Below are positions 40,090 to 51,492 of a stretch of DNA of 64,000 bases, in pieces. Position numbers and translations under genes: made by a program. Position 1 is the stretch's first letter, and each line of letters starts with the position of its first letter. The stretch is from Streptomyces colonosanans (GTDB lineage Bacteria > Actinomycetota > Actinomycetes > Streptomycetales > Streptomycetaceae), in NCBI RefSeq assembly GCF_001866645.1, contig NZ_MLYP01000079.1, forward strand, positions 1 through 64,000. The letters are read 5' to 3'. The notes beneath the pieces were generated by a model that was given only the letters and a program-made list of their open reading frames with translations, searched no databases and was not told where the DNA came from.

Positions 40090-42147
40090 TCAGCTCGACG
40101 TGCGGTCCCTCACCGACACCGGCGCACTGGCGGCCTCGGCATCGACGGCGGTCGCCGCCACCACCCGGGCGCGCGGCCCCTGGAGCAGATAGGTCAGGCC
40201 GAAGCCCGCGACGACGACAATCGCGCCGCCGACCGCGTCCAGCACCCAGTGGTTGCCGGTCGCCACGATCGCCGAGACCGTGAAGAAGGGGTGCAGCAGG
40301 CCGAGCGCCTTCATCCACCACTTGGGCGCGAGGATCGCGATGGCCAGACCGCACCACAGGGACCAGCCGAAGTGCAGCGAGGGCATCGCCGCGTACTGGT
40401 TCGTCAGCGCGGTCAGCGTGCCGTAGTCCGGCTTGGAGAAGTCCTGCACGCCGTGCACGGTGTCGATCACGCCGAGGTGCGGCATCAGGCGCGGCGGGGC
40501 GAGCGGGTAGAGCCAGAAGCCGACGAGTGCGAGCAGGGTGGCGAAGCCGAGCGACGAGCGTGCCCACCGGTAGTCGACCGGGCGGCGCCAGTAGAGCAGG
40601 CCGAGGACGGTCAGCGGGACCACGAAGTGGAAGGACTCGTAGTAGAAGTCGAAGAAGTCCCGCAGCCAACCGACCTTGACGACAGCGTGGTTGGCCCAGT
40701 GCTCGATGTCGATGTGCAGGAAGCGTTCGATCGAGAGGATCTGGTCGCCGTGCTGCTCGGCGGTGGCCCGGCCCGCCGAGTTGCTGTCACCGGTCGCCGC
40801 GAGCCGGATCTTGGAGTAGGCGGCGTAGGTGACCCGGATCAGCAGCAGTTCGAGCAGCAGGTTGGGGCGGGTGAGGGTCCGGCGCAGGAACGGCAGGAGC
40901 GGGACGTGCTTCCAACGGGTGGGGACGGGCCGCGCGTACTCCGTGGGGACCGGGCTCCGGTAGTGCGGGGAGGTGCGGGACAGGAACGGTACGAAGGTGG
41001 CGGCGGCGAGGGCCGCCAGCAGGACCAGGTTGTCGCGCAGCGGATAGAGCGCCGCCATGTCCGGCAGCATCATCTTCGCGGGGAGCGTCATCACGAGTAC
41101 GACGGCGACCGGCCACACGTACCGGTCCGAGGCCCTGGTGCCCACCCGGCCGACCACCGCGAGCAGCACCCACAGCAGCTGGTGCTGCCAGCTCGTGGGC
41201 GACACGGCGACCGCGACGCACCCGGTGACCGCGACGGCGAGCAGCAGCTGACCGTCGTGCGCGTACCGGATCGCGCGGCGCAGCCCGAGGGCCGCGACGG
41301 CGGCGGCCAGCGCGAAGAACAGGCCGATCTCCAGCGGGCCGGACAGGCCCAGCCGGAGCAGGGCGCCGTGCAGGGACTGGTTGCCGTGGTCGTCCGCCTT
41401 GCCGCCCAGGCCGACGCCCGCCAGGTGGTGCACCCAGTAGGTGTACGAGTCGTGCGGCATCGCGGCCCAGGCGAGCGCGGTGCACACCGCGAAGGCGCCG
41501 GCGGCGGAGACGGCGGCACGGCGGCGGCCGGTGAACCACAGCAGCGGCGCGAACAGCAGTACGGTCGGCTGGAGCGCGGCTCCGATGCCGATGAGTACTC
41601 CGCTGGTCCGCTCCCCGCGCACGGTGAAGCACCCGAGCAGCACGAGCAGGACCGGGATGATGCTGGTCTGGCCGAGGGAGAGGGTGTTGCGCACCGGCAG
41701 CGACAGCATCATCAGGCTGATCGCGACGGGCGCGGCCAGCAGTGAGCTGCGCCGGGTCGCCGGCTGCGGCAGGGCGCGGGCGACGATCAGGCCGAGCGCG
41801 ACGACGAGCAGCAACGTGCCGAAGGTCCAGCCCCAGCCGAGTGCCTGCTCGGCCGCCCGGGTGAGCGGTTTGAGGACAAGCCCGCCGAACGGGGTGCCGG
41901 TGAACCGCGTCGAGTCGTACAGCGACCCTTCCACGTGCAGGACACCGTGCGGGCCGACCCAGGTCTCCAGGTCCGTCAGCCGCTCACCCCGGGGCGTGCT
42001 CAGGACGACGGCGAACTGCCCTACCGCCAGAACGGCGGCGATCAGCCAGAGGCCGACGCGGGCCGCCTTCAGCCGTGCCTTCGCCTGCTCCGCAGCCCCC
42101 GCCCCGAAGGCACTGCCCACCTGCCCACTGTGCTCGATGTTCGCCAC
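40090..42147 (-). CDS. GT87 glycosyltransferase - PAP2 phosphatase fusion
   Basis: This 685-aa membrane protein has an N-terminal GT87 (polyprenyl-phosphate-mannose-dependent type) region of about ten membrane segments (1-400). A C-terminal PAP2/Aur1-like domain follows, with YAAMPSLHFGWSLW and ATGNHWVLDAVGG giving the catalytic histidines. The family is known in Actinobacteria and is expected to build and then dephosphorylate or transfer a lipid-linked sugar, such as a mannosylated inositol lipid. ATG 42147 is convincing. It is divergent from the symporter gene across a 403-bp gap with no ORF I can support. Confidence 0.88.
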   Translation of the reverse strand: MANIEHSGQVGSAFGAGAAEQAKARLKAARVGLWLIAAVLAVGQFAVVLSTPRGERLTDLETWVGPHGVLHVEGSLYDSTRFTGTPFGGLVLKPLTRAAEQALGWGWTFGTLLLVVALGLIVARALPQPATRRSSLLAAPVAISLMMLSLPVRNTLSLGQTSIIPVLLVLLGCFTVRGERTSGVLIGIGAALQPTVLLFAPLLWFTGRRRAAVSAAGAFAVCTALAWAAMPHDSYTYWVHHLAGVGLGGKADDHGNQSLHGALLRLGLSGPLEIGLFFALAAAVAALGLRRAIRYAHDGQLLLAVAVTGCVAVAVSPTSWQHQLLWVLLAVVGRVGTRASDRYVWPVAVVLVMTLPAKMMLPDMAALYPLRDNLVLLAALAAATFVPFLSRTSPHYRSPVPTEYARPVPTRWKHVPLLPFLRRTLTRPNLLLELLLIRVTYAAYSKIRLAATGDSNSAGRATAEQHGDQILSIERFLHIDIEHWANHAVVKVGWLRDFFDFYYESFHFVVPLTVLGLLYWRRPVDYRWARSSLGFATLLALVGFWLYPLAPPRLMPHLGVIDTVHGVQDFSKPDYGTLTALTNQYAAMPSLHFGWSLWCGLAIAILAPKWWMKALGLLHPFFTVSAIVATGNHWVLDAVGGAIVVVAGFGLTYLLQGPRARVVAATAVDAEAASAPVSVRDRTSS

Positions 42148-42550
42148 GCCCCGTCGGCCCTCCCGCCCCGTTCATCCCGTGCGTCCCGCCGTGTGTCCGC
42201 CCGAACCCTACGAGGTCCGCGGCACCCCCACGGTGAGACGCAGGCAACCCCCTCTTCACCTGAGGTCCGCCCTGCTATTTGTCCGAATGACGATAGTGCG
42301 CGCACCGCCCGGTTCCAGCCTCGGGGGGCGAGAAGGGTCACAATCGAGACGGTTCGCGGCGGCTTGCGACGGGTCCGTCGCGCCTGCACAGACCCCATTT
42401 GCGCGCTCTGTGCGGTGAGTCGACTACCGAACGTTATGGCGGCAACTGCCCCTATGGTCGCATTGGCCCGCCTGCCATGGCGGTCCGCCGGTCCGCCGCA
42501 CGGCGGCGGGCCCTGCCCCTGTCCCCGTCGAAAGGCAGGCGAGCGGTACC

Positions 42551-43936
42551 TTGCCGACCGTCCCTCCACTCGCAGCACCCGACACCCACCGGAACCCGGC
42601 CCCCGAGAAGGCCACCGTCACCGACCCCGCTCTGGTCAGGCGCGCCGTGAAAGCCGCCGCGCTCGGCAACGCGATGGAGTGGTTCGACTTCGGCGTCTAC
42701 AGCTACATCGCGGTGACGCTGGGCAAGGTCTTCTTCCCGTCCGGCAACCCCACCGCACAGATGCTGTCCACCTTCGGCGCCTTCGCCGCGGCCTTCCTGG
42801 TCCGCCCGCTGGGCGGCATGGTCTTCGGCCCGCTCGGCGACCGTGTCGGGCGGCAGAAGGTCCTGGCGCTGACGATGATCATGATGGCGGCGGGCACGTT
42901 CGCGATCGGCCTGATCCCGTCGTACGCGGCGATCGGTGTCGGGGCGCCCATCCTGCTGCTGGCGGCCCGACTGGTGCAGGGATTCTCGACGGGCGGCGAG
43001 TACGCGGGCGCGTCCACGTTCATCGCCGAGTACGCGCCGGACAAGAAGCGCGGCTTCTTCGGCAGCTGGCTGGAGTTCGGCACGCTCGCCGGATACATCG
43101 GCGGCGCGGGCCTGGTCACCCTGATGACCGCGCTGCTGTCCTCCGAGGACCTGGTGGCCTGGGGCTGGCGGATCCCGTTCCTGATCGCGGGCCCGATGGG
43201 CATCATCGGCCTCTACCTGCGGATGCGGCTGGAGGAGACCCCGGCGTTCGCGGCGCAGGTCAAGAAGGCCGAGAAGGCCGAGGCCGAGCGCCCGAAGGTG
43301 CCGCTGCGCGAGATGATCACCGGGCAGTGGAGGGCTCTGCTGCTCTGCATGGGCCTGGTGCTCGTCTTCAACGTCACCGACTACATGCTGCTGTCGTACA
43401 TGCCGACCTATCTGACCGGCGAGCTGAAGTACGACGAGACGCACGGGCTGCTGGTCGTGCTCGGCGTGATGGCGCTCATGATGATCGTGCAGCCTTTCGC
43501 GGGCGCGCTGACCGACCGTGTCGGCCGCCGCCCGGTGATCGCCGCGGGCTGCGCGGGCTTCCTGCTCCTGTCGGTCCCCGCGCTGCTGCTGATCCGTCAG
43601 GGCAGCCTGCTCGCCGTCGCGCTCGGCATGGGCGCACTGGGTCTGCTGCTCGTCTGCTTCACCGCGTCGATGCCGGCCGCGCTCCCGGCCCTCTTCCCGA
43701 CCCGCGTGCGCTACGGCTCGCTCTCCATCGGCTTCAACGTCTCCGTGTCGCTGTTCGGCGGCACGACCCCGCTGGTGGTCACGGCGCTGATCGGCGCGAC
43801 CGGGAACATGATGATGCCCGCCTACTACATGATGGCGGCGGCCGTGATCGGTGGCGTCGCGGTGTGGTTCATGGCGGAGTCGGCGGGCTGCCCGCTGCCG
43901 GGGTCGGCACCCTCGCTCGAACGCGCGGAGCGCTGA
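42551..43936 (+). CDS. MFS metabolite:H+ symporter (MHS, ProP-like)
   Basis: The 461-aa protein has 12 hydrophobic segments and MHS signatures: GNAMEWFDFGVYSYIAVTLG in TM1, RPLGGMVFGPLGDRVGRQKV in loop 2-3, and FSTGGEYAGASTFIAEYAP. These transporters take up proline/betaine, shikimate, citrate or similar solutes. The frame opens at TTG 42551; no clear ribosome site marks it, and the conserved region starts about 25 residues in. Confidence 0.85.
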   Translation: MPTVPPLAAPDTHRNPAPEKATVTDPALVRRAVKAAALGNAMEWFDFGVYSYIAVTLGKVFFPSGNPTAQMLSTFGAFAAAFLVRPLGGMVFGPLGDRVGRQKVLALTMIMMAAGTFAIGLIPSYAAIGVGAPILLLAARLVQGFSTGGEYAGASTFIAEYAPDKKRGFFGSWLEFGTLAGYIGGAGLVTLMTALLSSEDLVAWGWRIPFLIAGPMGIIGLYLRMRLEETPAFAAQVKKAEKAEAERPKVPLREMITGQWRALLLCMGLVLVFNVTDYMLLSYMPTYLTGELKYDETHGLLVVLGVMALMMIVQPFAGALTDRVGRRPVIAAGCAGFLLLSVPALLLIRQGSLLAVALGMGALGLLLVCFTASMPAALPALFPTRVRYGSLSIGFNVSVSLFGGTTPLVVTALIGATGNMMMPAYYMMAAAVIGGVAVWFMAESAGCPLPGSAPSLERAER

Positions 43937-43954
43937 GCCGTACCAGCAGCGAGC

Positions 43955-44362
43955 TCAGGCCGCGTGGACCTCGTGGTAGAAGCCCACGTTGACGCTGCGC
44001 GGAGCGGTGCGGTCCTGGATCACCAGCTCACCGGAGCCGCCCGGCGCGAGCCTGGCCGTACCGCCGTACGGCAGGGGCTGGGCCATGGGGAGCCCGGCCA
44101 GGGTCAGCAGCACCTCGGACGGGGGCTCGGCGTGGGAGCCGCGCAGCCAGGTGACCTGCCAGCTGCCGTCGGGACCACACAGGAACTCCAGGTGGACGCG
44201 GGAGACGAACAGCCAGTCGTCGGGGGACGCCAGCCGGCACACGGCCCGGTCCCGGCCCACCCGCAGCACGGTGCCCGGGTCGCTGGGCGCGTCGGCCATC
44301 AGCATGCCGGCCGTCGCCCCGGCATCCTCCGCAGAGACCGTGGCCATGGTGAGTTCGAGCAC
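43955..44362 (-). CDS. FHA-like domain protein
   Basis: GTG 44362 follows AGGAGG by 7 bases and gives 135 aa. The region VLRVGRDRAVCRL...WLFVSRVHLEFLCGPD then LPYGGTARLAPGG resembles a forkhead-associated domain (GR...SR.H), which binds phosphothreonine. Partners, for example Ser/Thr kinases, are not nearby. Divergent from the DUF1992 gene. Confidence 0.65.
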   Translation of the reverse strand: MLELTMATVSAEDAGATAGMLMADAPSDPGTVLRVGRDRAVCRLASPDDWLFVSRVHLEFLCGPDGSWQVTWLRGSHAEPPSEVLLTLAGLPMAQPLPYGGTARLAPGGSGELVIQDRTAPRSVNVGFYHEVHAA

Positions 44363-44480
44363 GTGCGCTCCTCCTGAATACGGCGGTCGAGTGTCGTGTG
44401 GGCAAGCCCGATGGGCGTACTGCGGCGGCATGATAGTGCGACCCATCTCGGCCGTATGTGACGTCCGGCACAATGGATCC

Positions 44481-44885
44481 ATGACCGAGCGCAAGCCACC
44501 GGGCGTCAGCTTCGAGTCCTACGTCGACAAGCAGATCCGAGACGCCGAGGCACGCGGGGAGTTCGAGAACCTCCCGGGCGCGGGCCGACCGGTGCCGGCC
44601 GTCGCGGAGACGGAATACGACGAGCTGTGGTGGATCAAGCGGAAGATGGCCCGCGAGGGGTTCGCCGTCCTGCCGCCGACGCTGGCCCTGCGCAAGGAGG
44701 CGGAGGACACGCTGGCGGCCGCCGCCGCGGCTCCGTCCGAGCGGGTGGTGCGACACCTGGTCGAGGAACTCAACGTGAAGATCCGCGACATGATGTTCAA
44801 ACCGCCCCCGGGGCCGCCGCTGGGCCTGAAGCCGTACGACGTCGAGGAGATCGTCCGCCGGTGGCGCGAGCGCCGGGCGGGCTGA
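44481..44885 (+). CDS. DUF1992 / DnaJC28-like protein
   Basis: The 134-aa protein carries the DUF1992 signature: VDKQIRDAEARGEFENLPGA GRPV and LWWIKRKMAREG. The family is related to the conserved domain of DnaJ homologue C28; function unknown. ATG 44481 is about 7 bases from a CACAAT -10-like box with no ribosome site, so the mRNA is probably leaderless. Confidence 0.88.
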   Translation: MTERKPPGVSFESYVDKQIRDAEARGEFENLPGAGRPVPAVAETEYDELWWIKRKMAREGFAVLPPTLALRKEAEDTLAAAAAAPSERVVRHLVEELNVKIRDMMFKPPPGPPLGLKPYDVEEIVRRWRERRAG

Positions 44886-44943
44886 GGCGCCGCGCTCGCC
44901 GGAACGCAAATGGGGTTGCGGGCCTGCCCGGCGTGTCTCGACG

Positions 44944-45444
44944 ATGTCCGCCATGACTTGGACCGTGGCTCGAGAGCCCCATGACTCGCCGGTCGCAGCC
45001 GCGCTGTGGCGTGCGTACTACACGGAGGTCAGCGACCGCTGGTACCTGCTCCACGAGAACCACGCGACCGCCCCCGACGAGCTGGAGCGTGAGATCGCCG
45101 CCGACACCGGCGACTATCTGGCACCGCCCACCGGAGCCCTGTTCGTGGTCCGCTACGCGGGCGAGCCCGCGGGAACCGCGGGTGTACGGCTGCTGGACCC
45201 GGCGACGGCCGAGCTCAAGCGGGTATTCCTGCGCAAGGAACTGCGCGGCCGGGGCGGCGCCCCGCTCCTGGTGTCCGCCGCCGAGGACGCGGCCCGCGCG
45301 CTGGGCGCCGAACGCATCGTCCTGGACACCCGCCACGACCTGGTGGAGTCCCGCTCCCTGTACAGCCGTCTGGGTTACCAGGAGACCGAGCCGTACAACA
45401 GCAACATGTACTCCGAGCGCTGGTTCGCGAAGCGACTCGTCTAG
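44944..45444 (+). CDS. GNAT-family N-acetyltransferase
   Basis: This 166-aa acetyltransferase has the GNAT core: VVRYAGEPAGTAGVRLLD, the acetyl-CoA loop LKRVFLRKELRGRGGAPLLV and the later LDTRHDLVESRSLYSRLGYQ E. ATG 44944 or 44953 may be the start. Its TAG stop (45442-45444) lies in the CTAG that begins repeat copy 3. Substrate unknown. Confidence 0.85.
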   Translation: MSAMTWTVAREPHDSPVAAALWRAYYTEVSDRWYLLHENHATAPDELEREIAADTGDYLAPPTGALFVVRYAGEPAGTAGVRLLDPATAELKRVFLRKELRGRGGAPLLVSAAEDAARALGAERIVLDTRHDLVESRSLYSRLGYQETEPYNSNMYSERWFAKRLV

Positions 45445-45677
45445 TACCCCAACAGGCAACGTTCGCCCCGTCGCGACGCCCGGCACGCTCCCCCAAGCTC
45501 TTCGAGCAGGGGGTACCCCCACTCGCCGCACCGGCCGAAAACCCGAGTACGTCCAGTACGAGGGCTTCCGGCCGGCACGCCGGTGGGGGCACCGCCCGCG
45601 CGAGCGAAGCCGAGCGTGGGGGAACGCACCGGACGCCGCTCCTTGACGGGCAAACGTTGCCTGCCGGGGCACCCTAG
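45441..45677 (-). mobile_element. CTAG-bounded MITE-like repeat, copy 3 (reversed)
   Basis: The 237-bp block is the reverse complement of the 48-283 copy over most of its length, with ends CTAGTACCCCAACAGGCAAC and, reversed, CTAGGGTGCCCCGGCAGGCA. The inner palindrome CCCGAGTACGTCCAGTACGAGGG and the hairpin modules are conserved. It sits exactly at the 3' end of the GNAT gene and separates it from the convergent MFS-MarR gene. Confidence 0.75.
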
Positions 45678-45716
45678 CGGCGACTCGTTCAGAGGCGGAC
45701 TCCTCTCGCGGCCCTT

Positions 45717-47930
<2,214 letters not shown>

Positions 47931-48060
47931 TCATCCTGGTCGGTATGACCGTTTATGGCCTGTTGAGTACCGATGGGAAGCGGAGATTCAGGGGGTGGCC
48001 CGGAGATTCCGTGCCGAAGATCTGCATAATCTCTGGAATTCGGCGGGAGGGAACCCAGGC

Positions 48061-49065
48061 GTGAGCGGATCGAACGGACAGACCTGCCCGGAGTGCGGGG
48101 CGCCACGGCGGCCGGACGGCACGCCGTCGTGCGCGTGCACCCGACGGGCGTCCGACGCGCTCCGGGACGCGCGCACGGCGCAGGCGGCAGCGGCGGAGGA
48201 TTTCGATCCACTGCGCATCCGGCCATACGTGGACCTTCCGGTCACCACGACCGGGGCCGAGGCTCCCACGGCACCGGAGCCGGCTCCTCAGGACGCGACA
48301 CCGGACGCGACGGTGCGGCTCCCGGCCGTACCGGCGGAGATGCCGGACCGGCACTCCCCCGCACTCCTGGAGGCGCCGGGGCAGGACGCGACCACGCGGC
48401 TCGAAGCCGTGCCGGACGGGCCCGAGGCCTTTGCGCCGTCGGGCGCCGCGAGGTCGCGGCACCGGCGGCGCCGACGGCACACCACGCTGCTGGCCGCCGC
48501 CGGGGCCGTCGTCACGGTCGCGGCGGCCGCCGCGTTCGCCGGAGGACTGTTCTCGTACGACCCGCCGCAGCGGGACGGAGCGCTGCCCAAGGACATCCGG
48601 GAGAGCGTGCCGGAGAAGTCGCCGTCGCGGGAGCCGTCGTCCGCGGCGCCCACGGCGTCCGCGTCGGCACCCGTACCGAGTGCGACCGCGTCACGGAGCG
48701 TCGGCCCGACATCCTCGGCATCGCCGTCGAGCGCGTCACCGAGCCCGTCCGCCCCGGCCGCACCGAGCGCGTCGCGGACGACCGCCACTCCCACCGGCTC
48801 GGCGTCGCCCACCGCCACCGACGACCGCACCCGGCCCGGCGCCCGCCTCCTGCAGAACGGTGACAGTGGCCCCGAGGTCACCGAACTCCAGCTGCGCCTG
48901 CGCCAGCTGAACCTGTACTCCGGCCCCGCGAACGGCCAATACAACAGAAAGGTGGAGAACTCCGTACGCACCTACCAGCTGGCGCGCGGCATCACCCAGG
49001 ACGAGCCGGGAGTGTACGGGACGGCCACGCGCGCGAGGCTGGAGTCGGAGACGAGCGCGCCCTGA
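48061..49065 (+). CDS. Membrane-anchored peptidoglycan-binding protein with N-terminal zinc ribbon
   Basis: GTG 48061 has GGGAGGG eight bases upstream and gives 334 aa. The order is: a zinc-ribbon-like CPECGAPRRPDGTPSCAC (residues 8-25), an acidic cytosolic stretch, one membrane helix (about 140-163), a long Ser/Pro/Ala/Thr linker and a C-terminal PG_binding_1 domain (QNGDSGPEVTELQLRLRQLN through RLESE). It would span the membrane and grip the wall. Confidence 0.8.
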   Translation: MSGSNGQTCPECGAPRRPDGTPSCACTRRASDALRDARTAQAAAAEDFDPLRIRPYVDLPVTTTGAEAPTAPEPAPQDATPDATVRLPAVPAEMPDRHSPALLEAPGQDATTRLEAVPDGPEAFAPSGAARSRHRRRRRHTTLLAAAGAVVTVAAAAAFAGGLFSYDPPQRDGALPKDIRESVPEKSPSREPSSAAPTASASAPVPSATASRSVGPTSSASPSSASPSPSAPAAPSASRTTATPTGSASPTATDDRTRPGARLLQNGDSGPEVTELQLRLRQLNLYSGPANGQYNRKVENSVRTYQLARGITQDEPGVYGTATRARLESETSAP

Positions 49066-49086
49066 CCCAGGGCGCGGCCCGCGCGG

Positions 49087-49746
49087 TCAGCCGATGTGCA
49101 CGTGGATCGCCCCGTCCGCCGCGGCCTGGACGCACACCTGGGTGAGGTCCGGGACCAGGACGTCAGGGTCGTGCGCCCCGGCCCGGGGGCCGACGCCGAC
49201 CACTCGCATCCCGGCGTCGCGCCCCGCGGCGATGCCCGCGCCCGAGTCCTCGAAGACGACGCAGTCCTCGGGCGCGACGCCCAGTTCGGCGGCGCCCTTG
49301 AGGAAGCCCTCGGGGTCCGGCTTGCTCACCCCGACGGACTCGGCGGTGATCCGCACCTTCGGCAGCCCGAGGCCCGCGGCGGCCATGCGCCCGGTGGACA
49401 GCGCCACGTCCGCCGAGGTCACAAGGGCGTGCGGCAGCCCGGCGAGAGAGGCGAGGAAAACGGCGGCACCGGGGACCTCGACCACACCGTCCATGTCGGC
49501 GGTCTCCTCGGCGAGCATGCGCGCGTTGTCGGCGTGGTTCTGCTCCATGGGCCGGTTCGGCAGCAGGACGGCCATCGATGCATGGCCCTGCCGACCGTGC
49601 ACGACCTTCATCACCTCGTCGCCGTCCAGCCCGTGCCGGCTGGCCCAGCGCCGCCAGCAGCGTTCCACGACGGCGTCGCTGTTGACGAGAGTGCCGTCCA
49701 TGTCCAGCAGAAGGGCGCGGGCAGTGAGAAGGGTCGTGGCCGTCAT
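49087..49746 (-). CDS. HAD-superfamily sugar-phosphatase-like hydrolase
   Basis: This 219-aa HAD enzyme has motif I ALLLDMDGTLVNSD, a helical cap, motif II ALVTSADV, motif III Lys in ESVGVSKPDPEGF and motif IV VVFEDSGAGI. The family includes phosphatases for 2-deoxyglucose-6-P and polyol phosphates. GGAG lies 9 bases before ATG 49746; ATG 49752 is too close to it. Confidence 0.85.
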   Translation of the reverse strand: MTATTLLTARALLLDMDGTLVNSDAVVERCWRRWASRHGLDGDEVMKVVHGRQGHASMAVLLPNRPMEQNHADNARMLAEETADMDGVVEVPGAAVFLASLAGLPHALVTSADVALSTGRMAAAGLGLPKVRITAESVGVSKPDPEGFLKGAAELGVAPEDCVVFEDSGAGIAAGRDAGMRVVGVGPRAGAHDPDVLVPDLTQVCVQAAADGAIHVHIG

Positions 49747-49881
49747 CGGCATGCTCCAAGGCGCGGGAAGAGGGCCGGCAGGAGGCCCCGGGGACAAGGC
49801 GGCCCCGCCCGCCGGTCAGGGAGTGCGGGCGGGAGCCACTTTGTTTCTCCACGATACAAAGCGAGTCGCGCATCGCGCCAC

Positions 49882-49918
<37 letters not shown>

Positions 49919-49919
49919 G

Positions 49920-50501
49920 TCACGCGGCCACGGCCTCGTACAGGCTCCACACCCCGAGCGCCAGCATCACCAGCGCCGCGATCTTCGTGATCAGCCGCAG
50001 CGGCACCCTCTTCATCAGCGCCTTGCCGCCGACGATGCCGAGACCCGCGACCGCCCACAGACCGAGGACGGCGCCGAGGCCGACCGACAGGGGGTCGTCG
50101 TAGCGCGCCGCGAGGTTCGCCGTCATGATCTGGGTCAGGTCGCCGAACTCGGCGACCAGGATGAGCATGAAGCCGGCCCCCGACACCTTCCAGAAGCTCT
50201 GGTTCTCGGGCCGGCGCACCTCCTCCTCGTCCTCACCCTTGCTCCTCAGCAGCACCGCGGCGCCGCCGAGGAAGAGCACACCGGTGATCACATGCACGAG
50301 CTGCTGCGGCAGCAGGGTCAGCACACTGCCCGCCGCGACGGCGAGCACGACGTGCAGCAGGAAGGCGGCGGCGACACCGGCGAAGACGTACGAGGCGCGG
50401 TAGCGCGTGCCGAGCACGAGCCCGGCGAGGGCCGTCTTGTCCGGCAGCTCGGCCAGGAAGATGACGCCGAAGACGAGCGCCAGGACACTGATGCTGATCA
50501 A
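49920..50501 (-). CDS. GDT1/TMEM165-family (UPF0016) Mn/Ca exporter
   Basis: This 193-aa protein has six membrane segments and the two family motifs E-x-G/P-D-K/L-T: FLAELPDKTALAG near residue 17 and LVAEFGDLTQIM near 118. Members export Mn2+ (MneA-type) or Ca2+. The start is TTG 50501 behind GAGGA. The yybP-ykoY riboswitch in its leader indicates induction by manganese. Confidence 0.88.
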   Translation of the reverse strand: MISISVLALVFGVIFLAELPDKTALAGLVLGTRYRASYVFAGVAAAFLLHVVLAVAAGSVLTLLPQQLVHVITGVLFLGGAAVLLRSKGEDEEEVRRPENQSFWKVSGAGFMLILVAEFGDLTQIMTANLAARYDDPLSVGLGAVLGLWAVAGLGIVGGKALMKRVPLRLITKIAALVMLALGVWSLYEAVAA

Positions 50502-50607
50502 GGTTCCTCAATCGGTCGGGCTACCCGCCGAGAGTGCTGTGACTGACTGCTGAGACACCTCGGCACGGCAGCACACACGTCACCCGCGCCACACGGCACG
50601 GGCATGC

Positions 50608-50722
50608 ACTGCTTGCCGAAGGTCTCGCTGGCCGATCCACGGATCTGGATCCACCTCCGGGCGCCGGCTCAGACGAGCTGAGCAGTATGTCGACGGTCCG
50701 GCGAAGAGCTACTCCCCTTCTG
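50608..50722 (-). promoter_or_regulatory. yybP-ykoY (manganese) riboswitch
   Basis: On the minus strand the leader contains AAGGGGAGTAGCTC, then GTCGACATACTG and, further on, GAGACCTTCGGCAAG, which are the conserved elements of the yybP-ykoY motif. This riboswitch senses Mn2+ and turns on exporters. It lies 107 bases before the GDT1-family gene; the interval 50502-50607 can form the expression platform. Confidence 0.85.
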
Positions 50723-50901
50723 CACGGTCCATAGTACGTGCCCCCTCAGGGAACCGGGCAGGGCCGAAAGACCGGCCACGAGGCTTGTCGTGTCATGTAC
50801 GCACCATTAACTTCTCACCGAGCGTACATCCTCCGGTAACGCGCCCCCGCGAGCATTCCCCTTGCCAGCGCTCAACACCCCTACCCCACAAGGGAGTTCA
50901 C

Positions 50902-51294
50902 ATGCCCAAGGTCTACGCGCGTCGAAATGTCAGCATACTGGCGGCTCTTACCGGACTCATAGCCTTCGCCGAAATCCTCAACGGTCCGACCGCCTCCGCC
51001 GCACTCCCCACCCCGGTCAGCGCCGCCACCGCGCGCACCTACCTCGCCTCCCTCACGGTCGCCGCCGAGGACCGCACCGGCTACAACCGCGACCTCTTCC
51101 CCCACTGGATCACCATCAGCGGCACCTGCGACACCCATGAGACGGTCCTCAAGCGCGACGGCTCGAACGTCGTCACCAACTCCGCCTGCACGTCCACCAG
51201 CGGCAGCTGGTACTCGCAGTACGACGGCGTCACCCTGACCTCCGCCTCCAGCCTGGACATCGACCACGTCGTATCCGTAGCCGCGACGATTTGA
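50902..51294 (+). pseudogene. 5' part of a secreted HNH (DUF1524-type) nuclease, interrupted
   Basis: ATG 50902 follows AAGGGAG. The product begins with a signal peptide (1-34, ...GPTASA) and a nuclease N-domain (YLASLTVAAEDRTGYNRDLF PHWI), and reaches the catalytic motif SLDIDHVV. There it leaves homology and ends within foreign DNA (SVAATI, stop 51292-51294). The missing half is at 56936-57217. The precise join shows a transposon insertion in the active-site codons; the truncated protein should lack nuclease activity. Confidence 0.9.
51265..51272 (+). other. Left 8-bp direct repeat (attL core)
   Basis: CACGTCGT here is repeated at 56936-56943. Removing one copy and everything between restores the nuclease frame ...GACCACGTCGTCCCGCTCGC. 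It marks the left insertion boundary. Confidence 0.85.
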
Positions 51295-51492
51295 GTCGAC
51301 TTTTCCACAGGTCAAGGCGTCAGCGACATGCTGCTGCCGATGCATTCAAAACCGAACTTCGCGTACGCACCACTCTGCCGAGCGTCAGTAGCCGAGGTAC
51401 GGGAAGCCCCGGTGAGTCAGCGCGGCCGTATCGGCTGTCACAGAGCAGCCTGGTGAACTCAGCGAGCTCACCAGGCGAGGACGAGCGACCTC

